Below, piece by piece: positions 9,246-18,446 of a stretch of 47,807 nucleotides of DNA. The position numbers and the translations under genes were made by a program. Below the pieces are notes generated by a model, which ran no database searches, had not been told where the DNA came from, and saw nothing but the letters and a program-made list of their open reading frames with translations. The DNA is from Thermoproteota archaeon (GTDB lineage: Archaea; Thermoproteota; Thermoprotei_A; Sulfolobales; Desulfurococcaceae): the NCBI GenBank assembly GCA_030550615.1, contig JAUQPA010000006.1:1-47807 (forward strand), written 5' to 3'. Numbering within the stretch: the stretch's first letter is position 1; every line of letters begins with the position of its first letter.

Positions 9246-10277
9246 TTGCCTGTGAGCTTAAACTATATTTTTAAAAGAATAATTCTTTCCATACTCGTAA
9301 TTCTCGGAGTCATTGTTTTTTCCTACTTGCTCTTAATGCTTTCACCAGGAGACCCAGCTGTCAAATGGGCTGGAAATCCAAGGGGACCGGGGGCTACTAA
9401 AGCCATTGAATTGGCACGCGAGGAACTAGGCCTTAATAAACCACTATACATGCAGATAGTTAACTTCATTTACAATTTTCTCACAGGAAACCTCGGGTTA
9501 AGCATCGCATATAAAATACCGGTCTCTCAGGTAATTGTTTCCGGGTTCGCTGCTACCTTGGAATTAATGTTGTTTACGTATTTCTTTTCTGTTCCTCTAG
9601 GTATTTGGCTTGGAATATACTCTGCTATTAACCGCGGTAGTAGAATAGATAGCTTTATTCAGTCAATAAGCATAATTCTCGCAAGCACACCTACTTTCTG
9701 GCTCGGATCACTCTTACTTCTAGCTTCAAATAGTCTTACAGGTTTCTTCCCATATGGTAGGGTTTCAAGTAAATTAGCGTTGAGCACCGGGTTTACTCCA
9801 ATCACCGGATTTTACTTGCTCGACTCACTAATACAGGGTAATATACAAGTTTTCATAGATGTATTAGTGAGGCTTATACCTCCTGCTCTAACTATTTCAG
9901 TTTACCCAATTGGAGTTTTAGCGAGAGTAACTCGAACTCTTGTCGCTGAGGCATTATTGGAGGATTATGTCCGCGCAGCTGTTGCGTGGGGAATTAAAAG
10001 AAAAACTATTATTCGTCAATTCGTGCTGAGATCAATAGTTCCACCAGTTATTCAAATATCTGGATTGTCGTTTGTCTACAGCCTTGTAGATGCCATGGTG
10101 GTTGAAACGGTTGTCTTCGGTAGAGAAGGGCTTGGAAGTATTCTAATAGATTCCCTGCATAAAGCTGATTTTCGCGTCACGCTAGCTCTCGCAGTGTACC
10201 TTACTGCATTTTATATCATAGTAAATACCCTAGTTGATATTGTTCAAGCAACGATTGATCCGAGAATAAGGCTGTAG
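9246..10277 (+). CDS. ABC transporter permease, DppB/OppB type
   Basis: 343 residues from TTG 9246 (GTG 9252 is an alternative), two bases after the binding-protein stop. About six membrane helices. The LGLNKPLYMQIVNFIYNFLTGNLG stretch in the first loop is typical of DppB (AREELGLNKP precedes it). The EAA loop that contacts the ATPases is LLEDYVRAAVAWGIKRK near residue 240. It forms the membrane channel with the next gene product. Confidence 0.9.
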   Translation: MPVSLNYIFKRIILSILVILGVIVFSYLLLMLSPGDPAVKWAGNPRGPGATKAIELAREELGLNKPLYMQIVNFIYNFLTGNLGLSIAYKIPVSQVIVSGFAATLELMLFTYFFSVPLGIWLGIYSAINRGSRIDSFIQSISIILASTPTFWLGSLLLLASNSLTGFFPYGRVSSKLALSTGFTPITGFYLLDSLIQGNIQVFIDVLVRLIPPALTISVYPIGVLARVTRTLVAEALLEDYVRAAVAWGIKRKTIIRQFVLRSIVPPVIQISGLSFVYSLVDAMVVETVVFGREGLGSILIDSLHKADFRVTLALAVYLTAFYIIVNTLVDIVQATIDPRIRL

Positions 10278-10280
10278 ACC

Positions 10281-11180
10281 ATGCTCCTGCCTACATATTA
10301 TTCAAGGATCATATACAGAAACCTCAAGAAAACAAGGTTTAAGATCGGCGTTGGGATATCTACGATTATAGTTGTTCTCGCGATAATAGCTCCTCTCATA
10401 GCTCCATATCCCGATGAAGGCTATGGATATATACCCGCAGATGCAGGTGAAAGAAAACTCGTTCCTCCATCAATTGAGCACATCTTCGGGACTGATGCAT
10501 TAGGTAGAGATCTATTCTCCAGAGTAATAATTGGGACAAGAACAGCAGTTATCCAAGCAGTAAGCGTGATCTTCATAAGTCTTATCATAGGAATGCTTAT
10601 AGGCGTTTGTGCTGCTTATTTCAAGGGTATAATAGAAATAACTTTAAATTACTTCATTGAATTATTCATGGCTATTCCTTCTATAGTAATTGCTTTATTT
10701 CTAAGACTTACGATAGGTCAAGGTTTACACGTTGTGATCGCGTCACTGGTAATTACGTGGTGGGCTTGGTATGCTAGAATATCATATGTATATGCTAAGA
10801 GCGTTGTTGAATTAGAATACGTTGTTTTAGCGAAATTATCTGGGCTAAGTGCATTGAAGATTATTCCACGCCACGTGATTAGAAACATTTTTCAAGCTTT
10901 AACCGTTCAAGCAATATCAGATCTAGGAAGCGCGTTGCTCGAGGCATCAGCCATAAACTTCATGGGCTTAGGGCTTCCATCAGGCTTCCCCGAGTGGGGG
11001 GTTATATTATATGAAGCAATCACTGAACGAGGCATAGAGGCTTTTCTACGCTCTCCATGGCTGGTTGTTTTCCCGGGAATATTGATCCTTGTAACTACTC
11101 TTGGGTTTAGCTTAGTAGCAGATCCTCTGAGAGAAGATCTCGATCCAAGATTACGTAGAAGGTGGAAATTGTGGTTTTAG
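10281..11180 (+). CDS. ABC transporter permease, DppC/OppC type
   Basis: 299 residues from ATG 10281, three bases after the DppB-type permease. The TDALGRDLFSRVIIGTRTA motif near residue 72 is characteristic of DppC. The ATPase-contact loop is YVVLAKLSGLSALKIIPRHV near residue 180. Five to six membrane helices. The 3' end overlaps the first ATPase gene by 19 bases, which supports translational coupling. Confidence 0.9.
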   Translation: MLLPTYYSRIIYRNLKKTRFKIGVGISTIIVVLAIIAPLIAPYPDEGYGYIPADAGERKLVPPSIEHIFGTDALGRDLFSRVIIGTRTAVIQAVSVIFISLIIGMLIGVCAAYFKGIIEITLNYFIELFMAIPSIVIALFLRLTIGQGLHVVIASLVITWWAWYARISYVYAKSVVELEYVVLAKLSGLSALKIIPRHVIRNIFQALTVQAISDLGSALLEASAINFMGLGLPSGFPEWGVILYEAITERGIEAFLRSPWLVVFPGILILVTTLGFSLVADPLREDLDPRLRRRWKLWF

Positions 11181-12136
11181 CTATACGGGCAGAAAACCTG
11201 AAGATAGGATACCTCGACGAAGAAGAGGAACAAGTCGTGTGGGCTACTCGGGGGGTTGATTTAAATGTGGAAGAAGGAGAGTCTTTCTGTCTAGTTGGTG
11301 AAAGTGGTTGTGGAAAATCAACATTAGCAAGCGCAATTGCAGGCATTCTTCCTCCTCACGCTTTAACTATGGGTAAATTATATATCTTCGATCAGCTGGT
11401 AATAGATGACTCGAAGAGAAACTACAATGGTATAAGAGGAAAAATAGTTGGTTTAATTCCACAGAATCCGGGCACGAGTCTTAACCCTTTTCTCACCATA
11501 GAAGATCATTTCTACTATGTTCTCAAGGATTCAAAGAATATGAATAAATCTGAATCAAGAAAAATTGCACATGAATATCTTTTAAAAGTAGGATTGAATA
11601 AAGATGTCCTTGAGAAATATCCTCATGAACTTAGTGGCGGCATGCAACAAAGAGTACTAATAGCTATAGCATTAGCCAGTAATGTTAAGATAGTTGTTGC
11701 AGATGAACCCACATCTTCAATTGACGCTAATCTTAGGGCACAAATATTGAACTTGGTTAATAGCTTAGTTAAGGAATTCAAAGTTACTTTGTTCATCGTC
11801 ACCCATGATCTAGCCTCAGCCGGTAAAATCTGCGATAAAATTGCCGTGATGTATGCAGGTAGAATAGTTGAAATGGGTCCAACATCGATCATTACCAATA
11901 AACCGAGGCATCCATACACGAAAATGTTATTTGAAAGCATTCCAATACTAGGTTGGAAAAGAGCCCTTAATCCACTACCAGGGGAACCTCCAAACGTAAT
12001 AGAGGAGATTACATGGTGTTCTTTCAGAGAGAGATGTCCTTTGAAAATTGAAATATGCAACAAGGAACCACCGTTAATGCTTACGGACGAGAATCTTCAT
12101 TTCACAAGATGCTGGAGATTTAAGGAGGTATCATGA
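11162..12136 (+). CDS. ABC transporter ATP-binding protein, DppD/OppD type
   Basis: 324 residues; starts considered are GTG 11162 and GTG 11171, both inside the upstream permease gene. Walker A GESGCGKST near residue 44, signature LSGGMQQR near residue 157, Walker B VVADEPTS and switch VTHDL are all intact. After residue 250 comes the oligopeptide-transporter C-terminal region (RHPYTKMLFESIP...) with several cysteines (CSFRERCPLKIEICNKEPP and a final RCW). These are typical of OppD/DppD proteins, where such cysteines may bind an Fe-S cluster. Pairs with the next gene as the nucleotide-binding heterodimer. Confidence 0.92.
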   Translation: MEIVVLAIRAENLKIGYLDEEEEQVVWATRGVDLNVEEGESFCLVGESGCGKSTLASAIAGILPPHALTMGKLYIFDQLVIDDSKRNYNGIRGKIVGLIPQNPGTSLNPFLTIEDHFYYVLKDSKNMNKSESRKIAHEYLLKVGLNKDVLEKYPHELSGGMQQRVLIAIALASNVKIVVADEPTSSIDANLRAQILNLVNSLVKEFKVTLFIVTHDLASAGKICDKIAVMYAGRIVEMGPTSIITNKPRHPYTKMLFESIPILGWKRALNPLPGEPPNVIEEITWCSFRERCPLKIEICNKEPPLMLTDENLHFTRCWRFKEVS

Positions 12137-12137
12137 A

Positions 12138-12947
12138 ATGAACAGCGGTGTCGAAGTAATAAAACTACGGAATGTTACAGCAGGATATAAAACAACACTG
12201 GGATTTAAGTCCATTTTTAAACACTACCAGGTAGTTTTGAGGAACATTAACCTAAGTATTACTAGAGGAGAGAAAGTAGCTATCATAGGTGAAAGTGGAT
12301 CAGGTAAATCAACATTGCTCAAAGTAATAATAGGATTGTTGAAACCCATTAAAGGAGACGTACTCATATACGATAAGCAGATATATAAGTTGCCATGGAG
12401 GGAGCGCGTTAAAATAATCAGAAAAATTGGTTATGTACCCCAGGATCCATACAAGGCTTTGAATCCTTTGCTAAAGATTAGGCAAATTCTTGCGGAACCG
12501 CTAGAAGCCAGTGGTTTAGACGATAAAACAATTGAGCAACGTGTAAGAGAAGTAGTGAGATTTGTCGGCTTACAACGAGAAATACTAGATGCAACCCCAG
12601 ATGAACTCAGCGGAGGAATGAGACAAAGGGTACTCATTGCACGTGCTTTAATCGCAGACCCGGAGATCCTCATTCTCGACGAACCAACTTCTGCCCTCGA
12701 TGTATCCATTCAAGCACAGATCATTAACTTACTTAACGATATTTATAATAAGCTCGGAACGACAATGATAACTGTGACTCATGATTTGGCAGTTGCACAG
12801 TATTTAGCAGATAGAGCTATTATATTGAAGGAGGGTACAATAGTGGATGAAGGCTCGTTTGATCAAATACTGAGCAATCCGAGAAGTGAATACACGAGAA
12901 AACTTATTTTAAGCTACTATGTAACTACTTTTAAAACAGTAGAGTAG
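12138..12947 (+). CDS. ABC transporter ATP-binding protein, DppF/OppF type
   Basis: 269 residues from ATG 12138, preceded by the SD GGAGGT at 12124-12129 and one base after the upstream stop. Walker A GESGSGKST, signature LSGGMRQR, Walker B LILDEPTSALD and VTHDL are intact. The long oligopeptide C-terminal tail of the partner is absent here. Last gene of the importer. Confidence 0.92.
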   Translation: MNSGVEVIKLRNVTAGYKTTLGFKSIFKHYQVVLRNINLSITRGEKVAIIGESGSGKSTLLKVIIGLLKPIKGDVLIYDKQIYKLPWRERVKIIRKIGYVPQDPYKALNPLLKIRQILAEPLEASGLDDKTIEQRVREVVRFVGLQREILDATPDELSGGMRQRVLIARALIADPEILILDEPTSALDVSIQAQIINLLNDIYNKLGTTMITVTHDLAVAQYLADRAIILKEGTIVDEGSFDQILSNPRSEYTRKLILSYYVTTFKTVE

Positions 12948-12972
12948 TCTGAAATTAGTTTAGATGCCAGTG

Positions 12973-12980
12973 TTTTTAAA
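12973..12980 (+). promoter_or_regulatory. TATA box of pheS
   Basis: TTTTTAAA lies about 26 bases before position 13003. Transcription starting there would exclude ATG 13000 and leave a short leader GGGTGTTTTG in front of GTG 13012. This supports the later start. Confidence 0.5.
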
Positions 12981-13011
12981 CAATAACACGTAATCATTTA
13001 TGGGTGTTTTG

Positions 13012-14559
13012 GTGGAATCATTTACATATGTAACACCAAGGCAGTGGAGAATAATCGATCAAATTATTAACAAGGAAAATACCACACTAAGCGATATCGC
13101 GAAATCTCTAGGTGTTAAACCAGAGGACCTGATGAGAGATGTATCCGAGCTCGAATCAAAAAACCTGGTAAAAACCGAGAAAAAAATTATTCCATACTAC
13201 GTTCTTACAGAAACTGCAGAAAAATATCTAAAGCACGGATTTCCAGAGGAAAAAGTATACGAAGTCTTGAAGGACTTTATTCAGAAAAATATCGATGAAC
13301 TAATAGAGTACGTCGTAGAGAAAACCAATATGACAGAAGAAGATGTGCAAATAGGCATACAATACCTTGTTAAAAACAAATGCATAATCATAGAGAAAAA
13401 GAAAATCTCAACGGTAGATCAAGACAAATGCGTAGAAACACTTAATGCAACAGCTCTTATAAGGAAAAAACTCAATGCATTAGAGCACGGGGAACTCCCA
13501 GATGTTGAATCAATAAGTCTATTAAAGAGAAGAAAGTTAATAGAGCAACGCAATAAGGTACTAATAATTCTCAAACCCACAGAGAAGCTATTAAACTTGT
13601 GGACTCGCGGTTTGTTGAAAGAAAGAACTTTGGTAACCGTTGTGAAACCAGAATACGCTATGGAACTTGAAAAATACTTGATTAAGGAGTTCGACTTGAC
13701 CATAGAGCCTCCTTCACCACCCCTCTCGAAGAAGCATCCATTCATGCAGTTCATAGATGAACTAAGGGAGATAATGATTAGCATGGGATTCGAGGAAGTT
13801 AAAGGACCTCACGTAGAAGCAGAACTATGGAACTTCGATGCATTGTTTCAAGCACAGGATCATCCCGCGAGGGAAATACATGATACGTTTTTTATTAAAA
13901 ATACAATGAAAGCATCTCCGCCTCAGGATATACTAGAACGTGCAAAAAGCGTTCACGAAACCGGTTGGAAATACAAATGGAACCCGGAGAGAGCAATTAG
14001 ATTAGTGCTGAGAAGTCAAACAACCGCGGTAACGGCGCGAGCAATATATGAGCGTGGCCCAGGTGAATACAGGGTTTTCACCATCGACAGGAACTTTAGG
14101 CCCGAGAACCTTGATGCTAAACACAGCATGGAGTTTTACCAGCTAGATGGTGTAATAGTCGGTAAAAACGTTAACTTCAAACACCTATTATACTTCTTCA
14201 AAGAATTAGCCGCAGCCCTTGGTATCAAAGAAGTATGGTTTAAACCAGGGTACTTTCCTTTCACCGAGCCCAGCGTTGAAGGATATGTTAAGCATCAAAA
14301 GCTCGGGTGGATCGAGGTATTCCCAGGTGGTGTTTTCAGACCAGAAGTTATGGAGATTCTTGGAGCTAAAGGATACAATGCAATCGCATGGGGCATAGGA
14401 GTTGATAGATTAGCTATGACTGTTCTTGGCATAGATGACATAAGGCTATTATTTACACGTGATTTAAACGTTCTTCAAAGTATTAAATACGTTGGTCTCC
14501 CATACTTCACGCGTAGAACTTCAGGTCAATATGTGAAGGTTGTACCAGTTCCACTATAA
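13012..14559 (+). CDS. pheS: Phenylalanyl-tRNA synthetase alpha chain
   Basis: 515 residues from GTG 13012. ATG 13000 is in frame but would sit at the predicted transcription start and lacks an SD, while GGGTG precedes the GTG. PheS is the catalytic class II subunit. The first 200 residues are winged-helix domains (for example TTLSDIAKSLGVKPEDLMRDV), as usual in archaea and eukaryotes. Class II motif 1/2 signs include GFEEVKGPHVEAELWNFDAL, HPAREIHDTFF and YRVFTIDRNFRPENLD. Motif 3 is AWGIGVDRLAM near the C terminus. The partner pheT is about 12 kb downstream, not adjacent. Confidence 0.95.
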   Translation: MESFTYVTPRQWRIIDQIINKENTTLSDIAKSLGVKPEDLMRDVSELESKNLVKTEKKIIPYYVLTETAEKYLKHGFPEEKVYEVLKDFIQKNIDELIEYVVEKTNMTEEDVQIGIQYLVKNKCIIIEKKKISTVDQDKCVETLNATALIRKKLNALEHGELPDVESISLLKRRKLIEQRNKVLIILKPTEKLLNLWTRGLLKERTLVTVVKPEYAMELEKYLIKEFDLTIEPPSPPLSKKHPFMQFIDELREIMISMGFEEVKGPHVEAELWNFDALFQAQDHPAREIHDTFFIKNTMKASPPQDILERAKSVHETGWKYKWNPERAIRLVLRSQTTAVTARAIYERGPGEYRVFTIDRNFRPENLDAKHSMEFYQLDGVIVGKNVNFKHLLYFFKELAAALGIKEVWFKPGYFPFTEPSVEGYVKHQKLGWIEVFPGGVFRPEVMEILGAKGYNAIAWGIGVDRLAMTVLGIDDIRLLFTRDLNVLQSIKYVGLPYFTRRTSGQYVKVVPVPL

Positions 14560-14570
14560 GGGTTCCTGAA

Positions 14571-15797
14571 TTGTCTATTAATCCTCAAAAAACCCGCTTT
14601 TATGCTACAATCTTATTAAATAGAATTCTTGAAGGCAAAGCTAGCTTTGATTCCGGATTTAGTGAATTAGTCAAAAAATATAAAATCAGTCCACGTGAAT
14701 CAGCTATTCTGTACAGATTGTTCTATAAAATAGTGCTATATTACCATAGTTTAAAATTTCTAGTTCGTTACCATGGGTATCCACCTAGAGTTAACGGAGT
14801 AATAGAATACCTCTACATGAAGGGATTTAACTTCGATGCCATACTAGATGAAGTCAAGGAAATAGCTTCTACTCTCTCACCTGTTCTCAAAATATCAGTA
14901 ATGTATGGATATCCTGAATGGTTCGTGCGAGATCTCTACGGTAGAATTCCACATGAAGAACTAGAGCTTATTTTAAAGTCCTTAAATGAGAAGAAAAGAT
15001 GGCTACGCGTAAACACATTGAAAGCATCTATTGAAGAAGCCTTGGAGTGCCTGGAGAAAACCGGTTTAAAGATAAAACCCCACAGTAAATTCAACGACTT
15101 AATCCTAGTCAATGATCCGTTCATTAAAATAGGTCAAAACAACTGCGTAAAGAAAGGACTAGTTATTCCTCAGGATATTAGCTCGTATATTGCAACAATG
15201 ATGGTGAAATTAAACGAGGAAGACACCATAGATGCTTGCAGTGCTCCTGGAGTTAAACTACTGCAAATATACTCCTGTTGTAAACCAAGGAGAATTATAG
15301 CGGTAGATTTAAGCGAGAAGCGCTTAAAAGCTCTAATTAAACTCGTTAAATCATATATAGGGAACACCTATAACATCATAGTTATGAACGCTAATTCCGC
15401 AGAAGCAGAATATAACTCACGCAATGCTTCAATAATAATAGATGCACCATGTAGTAATAGCGGGGCAATATATAGCGATCCGGCAATTAAACTTAATATA
15501 TCGCGAGAAACCGTGAGAAGACTTAGTTTAATCCAGAGGAATATATTGGAGAAAAACTTGATGAAGCGAGGAACAATATACTTTATGACCTGTAGTATTC
15601 ATCCGAGTGAAGGTGAGGAGGTAATTGATTACGTGCTGGGAAAGTATGGTAATAAAATAGAACTAAGAGGTGACGTTAGTTTCCCAGGCGTAGCTAAGGG
15701 GTATCCAGGGTTCAAGTCATCGAGTGTTGTTTATCGAATTCAACCTCACATAGTCAATGGACAAGGTTTTTTCATAGCTATTCTAGAGGTGAAGTAG
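14571..15797 (+). CDS. RsmB/NOP2-family RNA (cytosine-5) methyltransferase
   Basis: 408 residues from TTG 14571, 11 bases after pheS. S-adenosylmethionine-dependent m5C methyltransferase acting on rRNA or tRNA. Seen: an N-terminal NusB-like helical region (residues 1-110), motif I DACSAPGVKLLQIY with IIAVDLSEKRL, the catalytic-loop motif IIDAPCSNSGAIYSDP with its PC cysteine, and FMTCSIHPSEGEEVI with the second catalytic cysteine. Both cysteines of the m5C mechanism are present. The exact target base cannot be read from sequence. The stop is followed directly by the next start. Confidence 0.88.
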   Translation: MSINPQKTRFYATILLNRILEGKASFDSGFSELVKKYKISPRESAILYRLFYKIVLYYHSLKFLVRYHGYPPRVNGVIEYLYMKGFNFDAILDEVKEIASTLSPVLKISVMYGYPEWFVRDLYGRIPHEELELILKSLNEKKRWLRVNTLKASIEEALECLEKTGLKIKPHSKFNDLILVNDPFIKIGQNNCVKKGLVIPQDISSYIATMMVKLNEEDTIDACSAPGVKLLQIYSCCKPRRIIAVDLSEKRLKALIKLVKSYIGNTYNIIVMNANSAEAEYNSRNASIIIDAPCSNSGAIYSDPAIKLNISRETVRRLSLIQRNILEKNLMKRGTIYFMTCSIHPSEGEEVIDYVLGKYGNKIELRGDVSFPGVAKGYPGFKSSSVVYRIQPHIVNGQGFFIAILEVK

Positions 15798-16796
15798 ATG
15801 AGTGAACCGAAAGTCGATTTCATCTACGGTATTTACCCAAGCAGCGTTCATGGTAATTTGATCTTAATTGATCCAATACTACCTCCTAGGAAATGTATAT
15901 TAAACTGCGCTATATGCCCATTGATCAGCAGCTATAAGACCACCGATAAAATAAAAACAGATTTAAAAATCTCCCCAAGCAGTGTTCTAAGCAGCATTGA
16001 TAAATGCAAACCAATGCGAATAGAAATAAATGGAATATTATTATGGGGGTATGGTGACCCGCTATTAGCCAGCAATATTTACGAGCTATTGATCATCCTA
16101 CGGGCCTCTATACCTAGAAGCGGTTTTCAAGGAAAACTATACATTCACAGCAGTCTCGTTCCACTAGTAGAGGCATGTAGTGTGGATATTGAAAAACCGG
16201 AATGTACCCTGATGAAATCCATAATTGAACAAATTGATGGTATAATATTGCCGTTTCTATGGTATGATGTCGATAAGTATGTTCTGGGTTGGCCGCAAGA
16301 GCTGAATTTTAATATCTACGAAAACACAATCCGACAAGTATTCGAGAACAAATATGATAAATTATTCATTGAATTATACTTGTTTAAGTTACATGAAAAT
16401 TACTACCCTGATATATCTCATTTAGATGAAATAACGATCTTTTTAAGGCATATACGCTCAAAAAACATCATTCTTAAACCAATAGATAGACCTACTATTA
16501 ATCCACGACTAAAGCCTGTTCCAGAGAGCCATGTTACAAAAGTAGAGGAATATTTCTTAAATGAGGGATTTAAAACCCAGGTAGAGAGGTTTAATCGAAT
16601 CCCTTCGATTTCATGGCAATGCGGAGTAGCGCACCTTTTGTATAATTATATACTTAGAATTCCATTAAGGTACAATGAGATAAGATCCTTGTTTGGAGAA
16701 ATCGGTTTAATAGCATTGAATAATCTTCTTTCGAAAAACTATGCATCGAAGACTACCTGGGCTGGAGAAGTATTTTTTATTGGTAATTATAAATGA
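15798..16796 (+). CDS. Radical-SAM-like protein of unknown function
   Basis: 332 residues from ATG 15798, immediately after the methyltransferase stop, so co-translated. The only clear signature is CILNCAICP near residue 33, a CxxxCxxC motif as in radical SAM enzymes, followed by ILLWGYGDPLL near residue 82 in the place where the family has its GEP motif. The rest looks like a TIM-barrel alpha/beta protein. Similar small radical SAM proteins in archaea modify RNA or cofactors. Its pairing with an RNA methyltransferase makes an RNA-modification role conceivable, but that is inference. I do not recognise the precise family. Confidence 0.55.
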   Translation: MSEPKVDFIYGIYPSSVHGNLILIDPILPPRKCILNCAICPLISSYKTTDKIKTDLKISPSSVLSSIDKCKPMRIEINGILLWGYGDPLLASNIYELLIILRASIPRSGFQGKLYIHSSLVPLVEACSVDIEKPECTLMKSIIEQIDGIILPFLWYDVDKYVLGWPQELNFNIYENTIRQVFENKYDKLFIELYLFKLHENYYPDISHLDEITIFLRHIRSKNIILKPIDRPTINPRLKPVPESHVTKVEEYFLNEGFKTQVERFNRIPSISWQCGVAHLLYNYILRIPLRYNEIRSLFGEIGLIALNNLLSKNYASKTTWAGEVFFIGNYK

Positions 16797-16804
16797 CCAC
16801 TAAG

Positions 16805-16936
16805 CTAGTTTTCACTTGTTGGCATGCTCCGTTTAAATTTTCTACGACGCTTAATGAGTAATATAAGAGATAGCAACGATATAATCAAGGGGTAAGAAAA
16901 AATAATAACTACAATCCACTGGGTCTCGATGCTCAC
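16805..16936 (-). CDS. 43-residue single-span membrane peptide
   Basis: GTG at 16936-16934, stop TAG at 16807-16805. It follows the gamma-glutamyltransferase-like stop by 10 bases, and GAGG stands about eight bases before the GTG. Residues 7-28 are a continuous hydrophobic helix (WIVVIIFSYPLIISLLSLIL), followed by a very basic tail (KRRRKFKR). This is a classic inside-positive single-span protein with the C terminus in the cytoplasm. It looks like the last cistron of the CaiB-GGT unit. No function is recognised. Its size means chance cannot be excluded. Confidence 0.45.
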   Translation of the reverse strand: MSIETQWIVVIIFSYPLIISLLSLILLIKRRRKFKRSMPTSEN

Positions 16937-16946
16937 GGCTTAATCC

Positions 16947-18446
16947 TCAATATGATAGTGGCAGCCCCTCACTCCGTGGATCACACGATAAGAACGATGA
17001 CTTTCCCTTGAGTATTCCAACGTGTACATGCCCCTTTGCTTCACCGTAATCTACTGTATTCACATATATATCTTCTCCTGGATTTATTGGCTGAGGTAGG
17101 GGTTTTTCAATAACTAGTTCTTGTTTACCATAAGGTTTCGTATAAATAAATCGTGGAGCAGCAACAGCTTTATCAATTCTCATCTTGTATACAAAAATAT
17201 TCTCGAAGACCCTTAAGTGAAGTTGTGGTCTCATATCTCCTCCAACGCACCCAATAATATATTTCGTCTCGCCAGCATCTACGCCAAGAATGGATAAAGT
17301 ATGTAATGGTAGTTTCCTGGGGGCCGGGCTGTTCGGAAGCCCCTTTCTCTTAGAGAACCCTACTCCTCTATTCTGTATGGGAAATCCGCCTGCGATTAAT
17401 CCTGAGCCGAAGCTATGGAACAAACTCTGAATAAAGCCTATTATTGTCTCGCCATCCGACACGATGAAAAATGTTGTGTCTCCATTGGTTTCAATATCTA
17501 CATATTGTTCTTCAAGAGGTAATGATTTGAGCGATGAATACTTCACGTAGTTTTGTGGATCCAAGTTCATATAATCGGGGTCTCCTAGATACAAGTCTCT
17601 AAATAAATAAACGTCTTTAGTTGGCTTACTCCAGCCCAGTACTCTACTTTGTGAATCAAATTGTTCTTTGTCTAGTTCTAATTCATACATAGCACTTATT
17701 AACTGAAGTGTTGAAACCCCCTGCGTGTTCGGGGGGAGTTCATACAGTGTTAAATTATCCGCGTCTAATCTAAGTGGAATTACCTTGGCACCTTCATGCT
17801 CCATTAAATCATCTAATCCGATGTTGACGCCTTGATCCTGTAATTCTCTAGTTAGTGTTTCGGCGAGTTCACCATAGTAGAATTCTTCGAACCCTCTTGA
17901 AGCTATTATTCTAAGTGTTCTCGTCATTTCTTTGTTCTGGTAAATTTCCCCTAGTTTAAGTCCTTTAAAGTACTTAGACCACTTATATTGCTCTAGTTCT
18001 TTCTCCACTAATTTGCATGCTTCAGCGAGCGATGTTCCCACGTAAAATCCTTCATATGATAGTTTAATTGCTGGTTTTAATAAGCTATCTAGGGGCATTG
18101 TGGCGTATTCTTCATATATTTGACTCCATAAATACACGAGCCCAGGTACAGTAACCGTTAATGGGCCGCGTAGAGGTTTTGTTTTTAAATATTCTTCATC
18201 ATCGAATCCGCTGGGTGTTCTCCCCGAAGAAGCATATGCTATTACCTCATCCCCCATGAAACCGAGGAGAAAGGCATCACCACCCGGGCCACCCATGTGT
18301 GGTTGAACAACGGATAATGCAGCACTAACTGCTATTGCAGCATCAAAAGCGTTTCCCCCGTTCTTTAATATCTCGATTCCAATTTGAGTTGCTAGTTGGT
18401 GATCAGATACTACTCCTTTATGTCCTATTGATATTTTTCCAATCAT
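16947..18446 (-). CDS. Gamma-glutamyltransferase-family protein (Ntn hydrolase)
   Basis: 499 residues from ATG 18446. The GGT fold is recognised from GGNAFDAAIAVSAALSVVQPH near residue 30, MGGPGGDAF near residue 51, and the maturation site NGDTTFFIVSD near residue 321, where T324 would be the nucleophile freed by self-cleavage. GSGLIAGGFPIQNRGVGFS follows, as in the small subunit. No signal peptide is seen, so it should act in the cytoplasm, unlike the secreted bacterial enzymes. Its start overlaps the end of the CaiB/BaiF gene by four bases (ATGA type). Substrate unknown: glutathione is not expected here, so a different gamma-glutamyl amide or another amide is likely. Confidence 0.85.
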   Translation of the reverse strand: MIGKISIGHKGVVSDHQLATQIGIEILKNGGNAFDAAIAVSAALSVVQPHMGGPGGDAFLLGFMGDEVIAYASSGRTPSGFDDEEYLKTKPLRGPLTVTVPGLVYLWSQIYEEYATMPLDSLLKPAIKLSYEGFYVGTSLAEACKLVEKELEQYKWSKYFKGLKLGEIYQNKEMTRTLRIIASRGFEEFYYGELAETLTRELQDQGVNIGLDDLMEHEGAKVIPLRLDADNLTLYELPPNTQGVSTLQLISAMYELELDKEQFDSQSRVLGWSKPTKDVYLFRDLYLGDPDYMNLDPQNYVKYSSLKSLPLEEQYVDIETNGDTTFFIVSDGETIIGFIQSLFHSFGSGLIAGGFPIQNRGVGFSKRKGLPNSPAPRKLPLHTLSILGVDAGETKYIIGCVGGDMRPQLHLRVFENIFVYKMRIDKAVAAPRFIYTKPYGKQELVIEKPLPQPINPGEDIYVNTVDYGEAKGHVHVGILKGKSSFLSCDPRSEGLPLSY

